From: Lewinellaceae bacterium
GTDB lineage: Bacteria > Bacteroidota > Bacteroidia > Chitinophagales > Saprospiraceae
Length of the DNA: 64,000 nt
Assembly: GCA_020636025.1 (NCBI GenBank)
Contig: JACJYQ010000007.1
Span: 248,001 to 312,000, forward strand
Direction: 5' to 3'
A program made the translations under genes and the position numbers. The notes below the pieces were generated by a model, which saw only the letters and a list, made by a program, of their open reading frames with translations, searched no databases and was not told where the DNA came from. Shown here piece after piece: positions 42,490 to 50,549 of the stretch. Each line of letters opens with the position of its first letter. Positions within the stretch are counted from its first letter, which is position 1.

Positions 42490-42861
42490 ATGGAATCCAT
42501 TCGACAAAAACAGGTAGGAGAAGTGATCCGCCGATATTTTGGTATGATACTCACCGAGGAGGGTAGCAATATTTACGGCCGAGATAAACTCGTAACCGTA
42601 ACAGAAGTGAAAATGACCCCCGACCTCCTGATTGCCAAGATCTACATCAGCGTATATGGCACCGAAAACAAGCAGGAGGTGATCCTGATGATGGAAGACA
42701 ATTATCCACACCTAAGGGCAGCTTTGTCATCCAAAATTGGCAAACAAATGCGACGCATGCCCGAACTGGAATTCTTCCTGGATGATACCGTAGACGAGAT
42801 GTACCGCGTAGAAGCCTTGCTCAACAGGGTAGGGGAGGAAGACAAAAAAATTGGAAAGTAG
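42490..42861 (+). CDS. rbfA: 30S ribosome-binding factor RbfA
   Basis: 123 residues with a KH-like fold: RQKQVGEVIRRYFGMILTEE, VTVTEVKMTPDLLIAKIYIS and the family ending RRMPELEFFLDDTVDEM. It helps 16S rRNA 5' end processing and cold adaptation. kdsD follows 21 bp later on the same strand. Confidence 0.93.
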   Translation: MESIRQKQVGEVIRRYFGMILTEEGSNIYGRDKLVTVTEVKMTPDLLIAKIYISVYGTENKQEVILMMEDNYPHLRAALSSKIGKQMRRMPELEFFLDDTVDEMYRVEALLNRVGEEDKKIGK

Positions 42862-42882
42862 CCTGTATTTGGAGTGACGAAA

Positions 42883-43860
42883 ATGATTCCCAACGCTGAA
42901 GAGATTTTGCGCATCGCCCGGCATACCATCCAACTGGAAGCCGAGGTTCTTATTAATTTGGAGAAAAGTCTGTCGGAAAGCACAGACTTTCAGGATTGTG
43001 TTGAAGCACTAGCCGGGTTAAAAGGTCGCCTGGTGATTACCGGTATAGGGAAAAGTGCCATAATCGCTCAGAAAATCGTGGCAACGCTGAACTCAACCGG
43101 CACACCCGCCCTCTTCCTTCATGCTGCCGATGCCATTCATGGCGATCTGGGCATGATACAAGCCGGTGATTTTGTACTCTGCATTTCCAAAAGTGGTGAA
43201 AGCCCTGAAATAAAAGTGCTGGTGCCACTACTCAAAAATTTTGGCAACCCAATGATCGCCATGACTGCCAACAAGGAAAGCAGTCTGGCCAAATTGGCCG
43301 ATTATCTTCTATGGACGCCTGTAGATCAGGAAGCAGATCCAAATAACCTGGCGCCTACTACCAGCACCATAGCGCAAATGGCGCTCGGCGATGCCCTGGC
43401 CATTAGCTTGCTCAGCCTTAAAGGCTTCTCTGCTGAGGATTTTGCCAAATTTCACCCTGGAGGAGCGCTGGGAAAGCAACTTTATCTCAGGGTTCGCGAT
43501 TTATACCCGCAACACGATAACCCTCAGGTTGGACTGAATGCGGGGCTTCAGGAGCTTATCTATGAGATATCTTCCAAAAGACTTGGAGCAACTGCAGTGA
43601 TTGATGAAAAAGGAGCACTTGCCGGGATCATTACCGATGGCGACCTAAGGCGAATGCTTCAACAGTCAAAGGATTTTACCGGAATTACAGCCAAGGATAT
43701 TTTATCTGCCCATCCCAAAACCATTTCTCCCGATGCCCTGGCGGTTGATGCACTGACCATCATGCGGTCATTCTCCATCACACAACTTGTTGTATTGGAA
43801 AACGGAGTTTATGTTGGTATGGTGCACCTGCACGATCTGATTCGGGAAGGCTTGTTGTAA
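42883..43860 (+). CDS. kdsD: Arabinose-5-phosphate isomerase (KdsD/KpsF/GutQ family)
   Basis: 325 residues from ATG 42883 (GTG 42874 is possible). A SIS sugar isomerase domain (about 35-175: VITGIGKSAIIAQKIVATLN, ISKSGESPEI) and two CBS domains (about 205-320: TAVIDEKGALAGIITDGDL, SITQLVVLENGVYVGMVHL). The sequence FHPGGALGKQL between them is diagnostic. It turns ribulose-5-phosphate into arabinose-5-phosphate for Kdo and lipopolysaccharide synthesis. Confidence 0.93.
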   Translation: MIPNAEEILRIARHTIQLEAEVLINLEKSLSESTDFQDCVEALAGLKGRLVITGIGKSAIIAQKIVATLNSTGTPALFLHAADAIHGDLGMIQAGDFVLCISKSGESPEIKVLVPLLKNFGNPMIAMTANKESSLAKLADYLLWTPVDQEADPNNLAPTTSTIAQMALGDALAISLLSLKGFSAEDFAKFHPGGALGKQLYLRVRDLYPQHDNPQVGLNAGLQELIYEISSKRLGATAVIDEKGALAGIITDGDLRRMLQQSKDFTGITAKDILSAHPKTISPDALAVDALTIMRSFSITQLVVLENGVYVGMVHLHDLIREGLL

Positions 43861-43940
43861 GGCCTCCAACAATATGCCCTTTTCAGTGTTACCATCCAGA
43901 CCAAATTGCCGTGAAAAAGGGCAATTTTGCAATTGCTATT

Positions 43941-44579
43941 ATGGTGAATTTTTCCTTATCAATTGATCAGCTTCGGAGCAGACTTTCGCAGCCTTTGCCT
44001 GGCCGCCAGGCACAATTACGCATGGCTTTTTCCCGTCGGGCAGAAGAACTGCGTCTAAACCCTGACCCTCCCTCTGGTGCCAGGATTGCCAGCGTTTCCC
44101 TGATCCTGTATGAAAACGATTTGGGATGGAATACCGTAATGATCCAGCGCAGCACTCATCCACAGGATAGACACAGCGGGCAGGTGAGCTTCCCTGGTGG
44201 CAAGCATGAAGAAAGTGATGGTACACTCATTCAAACGGCAAAAAGAGAAGCTCAGGAAGAAATTGGTATTGACCCTGAAAAAATGGAAATATTGGGTCAA
44301 CTCACGGACCTGTACATCCCGGTAAGTAATTTTATTGTACACCCTTTTGTGGCACTTTTAACGGGGCAGCCAAACTTTAAACCGCAGGCGGAGGAAGTGG
44401 AAACCATCCTTACACCTTCCATAGGGCATTTCCTACAGGAGGAGAATAAAGCGTATCGGGAATTGGTAGTTGGCACGGGTGTCAGACTTAAAGATGTTCC
44501 TTGTTACATGTTGGAAGACCGCGCGGTGTGGGGTGCAACAGCCATGATCATGAGCGAGTTTTTGGAATTAATTTCGTGA
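43941..44579 (+). CDS. Nudix hydrolase, probable CoA pyrophosphatase
   Basis: 212 residues from ATG 43941 (a GTG at 43911 lengthens it by ten). The CoA-diphosphatase signature is present: HSGQVSFPGGKHEESDGT with the Nudix box continuing to AKREAQEEIGI. Such enzymes hydrolyse CoA or its derivatives to 3',5'-ADP and 4'-phosphopantetheine. The gene follows kdsD by 80 bp. Confidence 0.85.
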   Translation: MVNFSLSIDQLRSRLSQPLPGRQAQLRMAFSRRAEELRLNPDPPSGARIASVSLILYENDLGWNTVMIQRSTHPQDRHSGQVSFPGGKHEESDGTLIQTAKREAQEEIGIDPEKMEILGQLTDLYIPVSNFIVHPFVALLTGQPNFKPQAEEVETILTPSIGHFLQEENKAYRELVVGTGVRLKDVPCYMLEDRAVWGATAMIMSEFLELIS

Positions 44580-44773
44580 AATTTGCCCTGTAACTTTACC
44601 TTTTAATCTGAATGTCTTTGGTTACGACATCTTTGTCGTAAAGTTGCCAATTGGCCAAGCAGCCCTATTTGGCATTTTTGAGTCATAAATACCAGGAAGC
44701 ATGCAAACCCTTAGACTGAAAAACAGCGTTATTCAGTTTATATGTTCCCAAATAACTCAAATTCCAACATGCT

Positions 44774-47524
44774 ATGAACAAACAATTTCTACTTCTCCTT
44801 TTTGCCATTATTAGCTTGGTGCCAAAGTCATTTGCTCAGCCTTCTAATGACGAGTGCGACAATCCCATTGTGTTGCCCAACGTATACAATTATTGCAGCC
44901 CGATTGGTGCGTTTACCAATGTTGGAGCAACACCCTCTGCTTATGGACCAGCCAACTGTTTTAGTGGTACTCAAAGTGACGTTTGGTTTGCCTTTACTGC
45001 TTTAGCTACTGATGTTACCATAACCGTACGCGGGTCTACTGCTCAGGCGCCGGGTGGTACATTGAAAATACCTCAAATCGCCCTTTATTTTGGCACATGC
45101 GGTGGTGTTATTAATCAATTGGAATGTCAAAGTGGCGTTGGAACCAATATTGCAGAGGGATATCAAGGAGGCTTGTTTGTAGGTTCAACTTACCTGATCC
45201 GTGTTCAGGGAGGTAATGGCCAGGAGGGAACTTTCCAGTTGTGTATCAACAATTACAACCCTCCGGTAGAGCCAACATCAGATTGCCCTGAATCATCTAT
45301 TCTTTGTGATAAATCATCCTTTGTTGTTCAAAAAGTTACCGGAGCCGGAAATGATAATTTGGAAATGGAAGATGCTGAATGTTTCTTCAATGGTGTTCCA
45401 GGTATTAATGAGTCCAATTCAACCTGGTTTGTATGGACCTGCTCAAAATCGGGAACCCTGGAGTTTACGCTTAGTCCCATCAATCTTCCAGATGACCTCG
45501 ATTTTGTGGTTTATCGATTGCCTAATGGAATTGGAGATTGCACCAATAAACAAATATTGCGTTGTATGGCCTCCGGGGAAGGACCTCCCTATCCAAGTCC
45601 ATGTTTGGGTCCAACCGGTTTAAGGGCAGGTGATCCGGATATCAGCGAAGATGCCGGTTGCCAGGATGCCGGTGATGATGCCTGGCTGGCACCACTTGAT
45701 ATGATCCAGGGTGAAACCTATGCTTTGGTAGTCAATAATTTCTCTCAAACAGGTAATGGATTTGCCGTGGATTTTGGCGGCACGGGTGAGTTCCTGGGTC
45801 CGGAAGCAAATTTTGAAACAGTTCCGGATGCCGTTTGCCTTGGAACCGCTGTACAGGTCATCGACCAATCTACGTTTTCCATTGGCCAGATAGATGCCTG
45901 GAACTGGAGTTTTGGCGCCGATGCCGTTCCGCAAACCGCAACTGGAAAAGGACCTCATACCGTTCAGTTTAACACACCTGGAAATCACCCGGTTGTGCTT
46001 ACGCTTGAAACAAATCTGGGTTGTAAGGTTACCGACATCCATAGCGTGCTGATCTATCCCGATGTTGATGTGGATACACTTATTGCTGCTCCTGATTGCA
46101 ATGGAACAGCCAATGGCTCCATCACCATCGATAATATTACCAGTGGAACACCTCCTTATGAATTCAGCTGGAATGGCGGGCCTTTTGGCAACAGCAATAT
46201 GCTGGATAATTTGGGTGTAGGTCAGTACTCTTTAGTGATACGGGATTCGAATTTCTGCGAAACAGACTTGACCATTGATGTGCAGGAACGTGTACTGACA
46301 GCTGATATAGTTGTTGATCCGCCATTATGTTTTGGAGATTCAAATGCCGTGATCACCCTGAATATTACCAATGGGGTTGACCCGGTTCAATTCGACTGGG
46401 GAAATGGTTACATTCCTGATAATTCACTAAGTGGCTTCCCTTCCGGTATTTATACTGTTCAGGCCATAGATGATGTACTCTGTAAGGGTAATTTCAACAT
46501 TACCGTGACGGATCATCTGCCGGTAACCATATCGGTAGACACCATTGATGTGTCATGTTTTGGAGCCGGAGATGGCTCCGTACTCACCGATCCGCAAGGC
46601 GGTGTTGGAAACTACTCATACAACTGGTCAAATTTTGAAACAGGAGCCAGGATTGATGGTCTGGATCCGGGCCAGTACGATGTTACGCTGACAGACAGCA
46701 ACGGCTGTTCCACCACCAGCGGGGCATTCATCGTAGAGCCTCCTGATATTTCGGTTGGTGTTGTGCGTATCGTGGATCTGATTTGCAATGGCATTCCGGA
46801 AGGCTCCATTTCTGTGCAGGGAGACGGTGGAAATCCACCCTATACCTACAGTGTTGATGGTCAAAACTTTACCTCCAGTAACTTACTGAGCGGTCTTCCT
46901 GCCGGCGACTTTTGGGTGTTGGTGCAGGATGATGAGGGTTGCATGGACTCTGTTTTTGCCACCATCAATCAGCCGCCGGCTCTTCAAGTGATCGCGCAAC
47001 CACAAGATACTTTGCTTAATTTGGGTTACACTGTAGATGTCAGCACCATTACACTGCCTAGTGGTCGGCCAGTCGATTTTGAATGGAGCCCAGCAATTGG
47101 AATTAGCAGCACCACTAATCCTGAGCCCACGATTACAGCCATTGATGAGCAGTATTACATCGTAAAGATTACCGATGAAGATGGCTGTGTAGCTGATGAT
47201 ACAGTTCATATCCGGGTGAATAAATCCCGTCCGGTATACTTCCCCAATGTATTTAAGCCCGAAGGCGCTTCGGATTATGGAAATGATTATTTTACAGGAT
47301 ACAGTGGTCCGGCGGCTCAACAGATCAACCTGCTGCGTATTTACGATCGCTGGGGAAGCCTGATTTTTGAAAGAAAAGACTTTAATCTGAATGAACCCAC
47401 ACTTGGCTGGGATGGCACTTACAAAGGTGAGAAGATGTCTGGAGTGTTCACCTGGTATTCACTTGTTGGCTTTATAGATGGCCGGGAATTGCCCTATGAG
47501 GGAAGCGTGACTGTGATTCGATAA
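44774..47524 (+). CDS. T9SS type B (CHU_C) sorted adhesin with PKD and SprB repeats
   Basis: 916 residues. Signal peptide QFLLLLFAIISLVPKSFAQ. Two lectin/adhesin-like Cys-containing domains (about 22-160: SNDECDNPIVL; 165-345: DCPESSILCD). A PKD domain (about 350-430: NWSFGADAVPQTATGKGPHT). Three or four SprB-like repeats (about 435-745; SGTPPYEFSWNG, GGVGNYSYNW, GNPPYTYSVDG). The C-terminal sorting domain reads YFPNVFKPEGASDYGNDYF, then RIYDRWGSLIFE and GWDGTYKGEKMSGVFTWY. Likely surface-anchored or gliding-associated. A strong terminator follows. Confidence 0.88.
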   Translation: MNKQFLLLLFAIISLVPKSFAQPSNDECDNPIVLPNVYNYCSPIGAFTNVGATPSAYGPANCFSGTQSDVWFAFTALATDVTITVRGSTAQAPGGTLKIPQIALYFGTCGGVINQLECQSGVGTNIAEGYQGGLFVGSTYLIRVQGGNGQEGTFQLCINNYNPPVEPTSDCPESSILCDKSSFVVQKVTGAGNDNLEMEDAECFFNGVPGINESNSTWFVWTCSKSGTLEFTLSPINLPDDLDFVVYRLPNGIGDCTNKQILRCMASGEGPPYPSPCLGPTGLRAGDPDISEDAGCQDAGDDAWLAPLDMIQGETYALVVNNFSQTGNGFAVDFGGTGEFLGPEANFETVPDAVCLGTAVQVIDQSTFSIGQIDAWNWSFGADAVPQTATGKGPHTVQFNTPGNHPVVLTLETNLGCKVTDIHSVLIYPDVDVDTLIAAPDCNGTANGSITIDNITSGTPPYEFSWNGGPFGNSNMLDNLGVGQYSLVIRDSNFCETDLTIDVQERVLTADIVVDPPLCFGDSNAVITLNITNGVDPVQFDWGNGYIPDNSLSGFPSGIYTVQAIDDVLCKGNFNITVTDHLPVTISVDTIDVSCFGAGDGSVLTDPQGGVGNYSYNWSNFETGARIDGLDPGQYDVTLTDSNGCSTTSGAFIVEPPDISVGVVRIVDLICNGIPEGSISVQGDGGNPPYTYSVDGQNFTSSNLLSGLPAGDFWVLVQDDEGCMDSVFATINQPPALQVIAQPQDTLLNLGYTVDVSTITLPSGRPVDFEWSPAIGISSTTNPEPTITAIDEQYYIVKITDEDGCVADDTVHIRVNKSRPVYFPNVFKPEGASDYGNDYFTGYSGPAAQQINLLRIYDRWGSLIFERKDFNLNEPTLGWDGTYKGEKMSGVFTWYSLVGFIDGRELPYEGSVTVIR

Positions 47525-47569
47525 TTAGCTAATATGATAATATGATAATGAGCTAATTCGATAATGAGA
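47521..47569. repeat. AT-rich GATAATGAGCTAATT-type repeat
   Basis: Short words (TAGCTAATATGATAA, GATAATGAGCTAATTCGATA) directly after the adhesin gene, related to the repeats at 42448 and 48816-48929. Confidence 0.4.
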
Positions 47570-47596
47570 TGCTGTATGTGTTATTGATTTGATGAG

Positions 47597-47642
47597 GCAT
47601 CCCGGATTTTCCGAATAAAGAAAAATCCGGGATGCTTTTTTT
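47597..47642 (+). terminator. Strong intrinsic terminator
   Basis: GCATCCCGGATTTT / AAAATCCGGGATGC stem with an 11-nt loop, followed by T7. It separates the adhesin gene from the EAD-protease gene. Confidence 0.9.
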
Positions 47643-47823
47643 GCCGCGCTTGCGTCTTTTTTGACCACGCGTGGCGGAAAACGCTAAATTTTAACCCTGG
47701 TAAAAGGCCGCTGTCTAAATCCCAAGGCTTTGGCAACGAACTTTGTCAGCTTATAATTGAAAACCCGGAAAAATCTGCTCATTTTCGCAACTGGAAAGAT
47801 CTTTATATAAATACCAGTTGATT

Positions 47824-48804
47824 ATGCAAAACGCCCAGGCTCTTTACCTGAAAAATATTGAAGGACTCGTTGAGCTAAACGACCTTGACAAAGCCATAGA
47901 ACTATTGCTGAAACTCGACGACGAGGCGCAGGCAGGCATCCGGCAGGATGTAATCTTGATGTCGGCGCAATTAAAAGAACTGGAAAGAAATGTGCAGCGA
48001 GGTCTGGTTAGTCCGCTCGACAGCGATTACATGAAAGTGAAAAACCGCATTCGCTACGGGCTTACCGAAATGATGAAGGATATCCCGCGTAAAATAGAGT
48101 TATACGCGCAGGTAAGAAATCTGGACACTTACCAATTCAATATTTCGGAAAAGGTTGTTGGCCTTGAAAAAATCATTGGCAGTAAAGATAATTTGCTGAC
48201 GATCAGCTGGTTGGAAAAAGCTTTACAGGCATCCAAAGCGGTTTGCAAAGTGGTGAGAGGCGATGGAGAATCGGGCACAGGTTTTATCACAAAAGAGGGG
48301 TATCTGTTCACCAATAACCATGTACTGGATAATGAAGATGAAGCCGCCGCCGCTACCATTGAGTTCAATTATGAAGTAGGGCTCACAGGTACGATAAAGC
48401 CAATGTCGACCTATAAACTCGATGCAACCGATTTCAAAACCAGTCCGGTTCCAGAATTTGATTTCAGCCGGGTAAAGGTGATTGAAAATGGCGAAAAGCC
48501 ATTAAGCGATTGGGGTTATCTGGAATTTGATCCATCAGCAGCCCTTAGTGCTGGGGATGCTGTCACCATCATTCAACACCCTTCTGGTGGTGATAAACGT
48601 ATTGCTCTGCGTGCCAACGAAGTGGTAGATCAGCAGGCACAATACCTCTATTACACAACAGATACAGAACCCGGAAGCAGTGGATCCCCGGTATTTAACC
48701 GCGACTGGAAAGTTGTTGCCCTCCACCACGCAGCCAAAAAAATCAATGGACGCGATGCCAACGAAGGAATATTGTTTAAGAATATTTTGGGGTTTCTGGG
48801 ATAG
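47824..48804 (+). CDS. EAD11-like adaptor fused to a trypsin-like serine protease
   Basis: 326 residues from ATG 47824 (a TTG at 47818 is possible). Residues 1-90 are helical and match the N-terminus of the next gene in layout: NDLDKAIELLLKL, then VQRGLVSPLDSDYMKVKNRI, RYGLTEMM. Residues 135-326 form a trypsin-like protease: GTGFITKEGYLFTNNHVLDN with H166, FDFSRV with D213, and TEPGSSGSPVF with S286, so the triad is complete. There is no signal peptide, so it acts in the cytosol. In conflict systems such proteases are effectors switched on by NTPase partners; none is encoded here. Function is inferred from architecture. Confidence 0.75.
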   Translation: MQNAQALYLKNIEGLVELNDLDKAIELLLKLDDEAQAGIRQDVILMSAQLKELERNVQRGLVSPLDSDYMKVKNRIRYGLTEMMKDIPRKIELYAQVRNLDTYQFNISEKVVGLEKIIGSKDNLLTISWLEKALQASKAVCKVVRGDGESGTGFITKEGYLFTNNHVLDNEDEAAAATIEFNYEVGLTGTIKPMSTYKLDATDFKTSPVPEFDFSRVKVIENGEKPLSDWGYLEFDPSAALSAGDAVTIIQHPSGGDKRIALRANEVVDQQAQYLYYTTDTEPGSSGSPVFNRDWKVVALHHAAKKINGRDANEGILFKNILGFLG

Positions 48805-48815
48805 GTTTTTAATGT

Positions 48816-48929
48816 GATAATGAGATAATTAGCTAATTTGATAATGAATTGAAAATCCAACCTAAATGTTGAATTAATTGAATAAATGAGTCTATTATCG
48901 AATTATCGTATTAGCCCATTATCAAATTA
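48816..48929. repeat. AT-rich inverted repeat between the two EAD genes
   Basis: GATAATGAGATAATTAGCTA at 48816 and an imperfect complement at 48893-48929 (ATTATCGTATTAGCCCATTA). The right half is nearly the same as the repeat before rbfA. It could form an RNA hairpin between the protease and TIR genes. Confidence 0.5.
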
Positions 48930-48936
48930 AATAATC

Positions 48937-49653
48937 ATGTCTATCTCCAAACTAAAAGAATCCGTACTAAACCTGCTGGTAGAAGACCTGGATATGGCTC
49001 TTCAAACGGCCAGGGAAGGGCTGCCGGAATCGGCGCCGAAAGCACGACAGGTTTTGTTGCTTCAGGCACAGCGGGCAGATGTGAAAAAATCCATTCAGCG
49101 CGGAATTTTGTCCCAGGAGGATATTGATCTAAGGAACAACCAGATCAGAAGCAGTTTGATTGATTTGATGGATTCTTTGCAGGAAAAGGATCTGGATTCT
49201 GAAGCGCATACAATAGCGCCCGTGGCCTCCAATGCACCAAAATTCGTGGTGATATACGATCAGGCCGATCAGGAGTATGCCACCCAGATTAACCGGCACT
49301 TGAATATTCTGAAGATCACGGGTAAGATCAGAGTGTACAATGTGAATGATGCCTTGGGAGGTGATAATCTCCTGGAGCGCGCCCAGCAGGAATGGGCCGA
49401 TGCGGATTATATGCTGGCGCTGATTACGGTGAACCTGTTTAATTCGCCTGACTGGTTTGGCATGGTATACGAAGCCCTGGGCGAAGGTCGCCGGGTAATA
49501 CCCATTCGCATCCAACGCGCTGATTATGAAGGTACCGGTCTTGAAAAGCTGCGCTCCTTGCCTACCCAGAATCGCGCGGTTTCCGATTTTGCCAATGCTG
49601 ATGAAGCCTATGTGGATATTGTTTCGGAAATTAAAAGGCTGCTTCCTAAATAG
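48937..49653 (+). CDS. EAD11-like adaptor fused to a TIR domain
   Basis: 238 residues. Residues 1-85 parallel the N-terminus of the preceding protease: VEDLDMALQTAREGL, LLQAQRADVKKSIQRGILSQ, EDIDLRNNQIRSSLIDLM. Residues 102-238 look like a TIR domain: KFVVIYDQADQEYATQINRH, DALGGDNLLERAQQEWADAD, YMLALITVNLFNSPDWFGMV, RRVIPIRIQ. The likely catalytic Glu of NAD-cleaving TIRs is E179 (GMVYEALGEG). Bacterial TIR effectors deplete NAD or make cyclic signals when activated. It lies 132 bp after the protease gene. Identification of TIR is fairly sure; EAD11 is by pattern. Confidence 0.75.
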   Translation: MSISKLKESVLNLLVEDLDMALQTAREGLPESAPKARQVLLLQAQRADVKKSIQRGILSQEDIDLRNNQIRSSLIDLMDSLQEKDLDSEAHTIAPVASNAPKFVVIYDQADQEYATQINRHLNILKITGKIRVYNVNDALGGDNLLERAQQEWADADYMLALITVNLFNSPDWFGMVYEALGEGRRVIPIRIQRADYEGTGLEKLRSLPTQNRAVSDFANADEAYVDIVSEIKRLLPK

Positions 49654-49688
49654 AAATTTATTTCGCGCAGATTCTACACAGAAAAAAT

Positions 49689-49753
49689 GCACAGATTTTA
49701 CGCAGAAAAATCTGTGTCAAATCTGCGAAAAGAAATCTGCGTAAAATCTCTGC
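49689..49753. terminator. Imperfect inverted repeat between convergent genes
   Basis: GCACAGATTTTACGCAGAAA at 49689-49708 and an imperfect complement (TCTGCGTAAAATCTCTGC) ending near 49753, with further CAGATTT words outside. It may stop transcription of both the TIR and MBL genes. Confidence 0.45.
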
Positions 49754-49802
49754 GAAACAAAAATTTTATTCCAATGGTATATCGGTGGGTTGAAATGCCT
49801 GT

Positions 49803-50441
49803 TTACAAAAATGGGTTGTATTCCATTTCATGCCGAATGGTTGTTGCGGGCCCATGACCGGGGTATACCATCGTTTCTCCCGGCAGAGTAAATAGCTTTG
49901 ATCTAATGCTCTGAATAAGTGTATTAAAATCACCACCCGGCAGATCGGTGCGGCCAATACTTTCATAAAACAGCACATCTCCGGCGATCAGGAACTTTTC
50001 TTTTTCGCAATAGAACGACAAGCTGGCTGGCGAGTGTCCAGGCGTGAAGATCATCTCCAATGCTGTTTCTCCGAATGTCAGTGTTTCGCCGGCTTCCAGA
50101 AATTTACCCGGCATGGGCGATGGCTGAATATTCGGGATGCCATACATTTGGCAAGTTTGCTCAAATCGCTCCAGCAGGGGTAATTCGCCATGATGAATTT
50201 CCAATTCCAGGTTCCAGGTGTCTGCTACAAATTTGTTTCCAAACACATGGTCAAGATGGCAATGAGTATTGATGAGTCTGACCGGTTTCAGATCATGTTG
50301 AGTGATGTGTTGACGCAATATCTGTCGCTCCTGCTCTGTATAGCAACCCGGATCAAAAATGACGCATTCCTTTGTATCGTCCCACAGGACGTAGGTGTTT
50401 TCTGCGAAGGGAGAGAATTCAAAGGAGTGGACCTGGGTCAT
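49803..50441 (-). CDS. MBL-fold hydrolase (glyoxalase II-like)
   Basis: 212 residues. The metallo-beta-lactamase fold shows THCHLDH (two-metal site), GHSPASLSF, AGDVLFYESIGRTDLPGGD and the final YPGHGPATT. Members of this class (hydroxyacylglutathione hydrolase-like, YcbL type) hydrolyse thioesters such as S-lactoylglutathione; the substrate here cannot be told. Cytosolic, no signal peptide. It ends convergent to the TIR gene. Confidence 0.88.
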   Translation of the reverse strand: MTQVHSFEFSPFAENTYVLWDDTKECVIFDPGCYTEQERQILRQHITQHDLKPVRLINTHCHLDHVFGNKFVADTWNLELEIHHGELPLLERFEQTCQMYGIPNIQPSPMPGKFLEAGETLTFGETALEMIFTPGHSPASLSFYCEKEKFLIAGDVLFYESIGRTDLPGGDFNTLIQSIRSKLFTLPGETMVYPGHGPATTIRHEMEYNPFL

Positions 50442-50549
50442 GTGGAAGCAGTAGATTTTGAATTAACTTGTATCGAAATATTAAACTGACCTTTTCTTTT
50501 ATCAATTGCAATAAGTTGAACAAACGTAAGAATTAAACTAAGTTAAATA

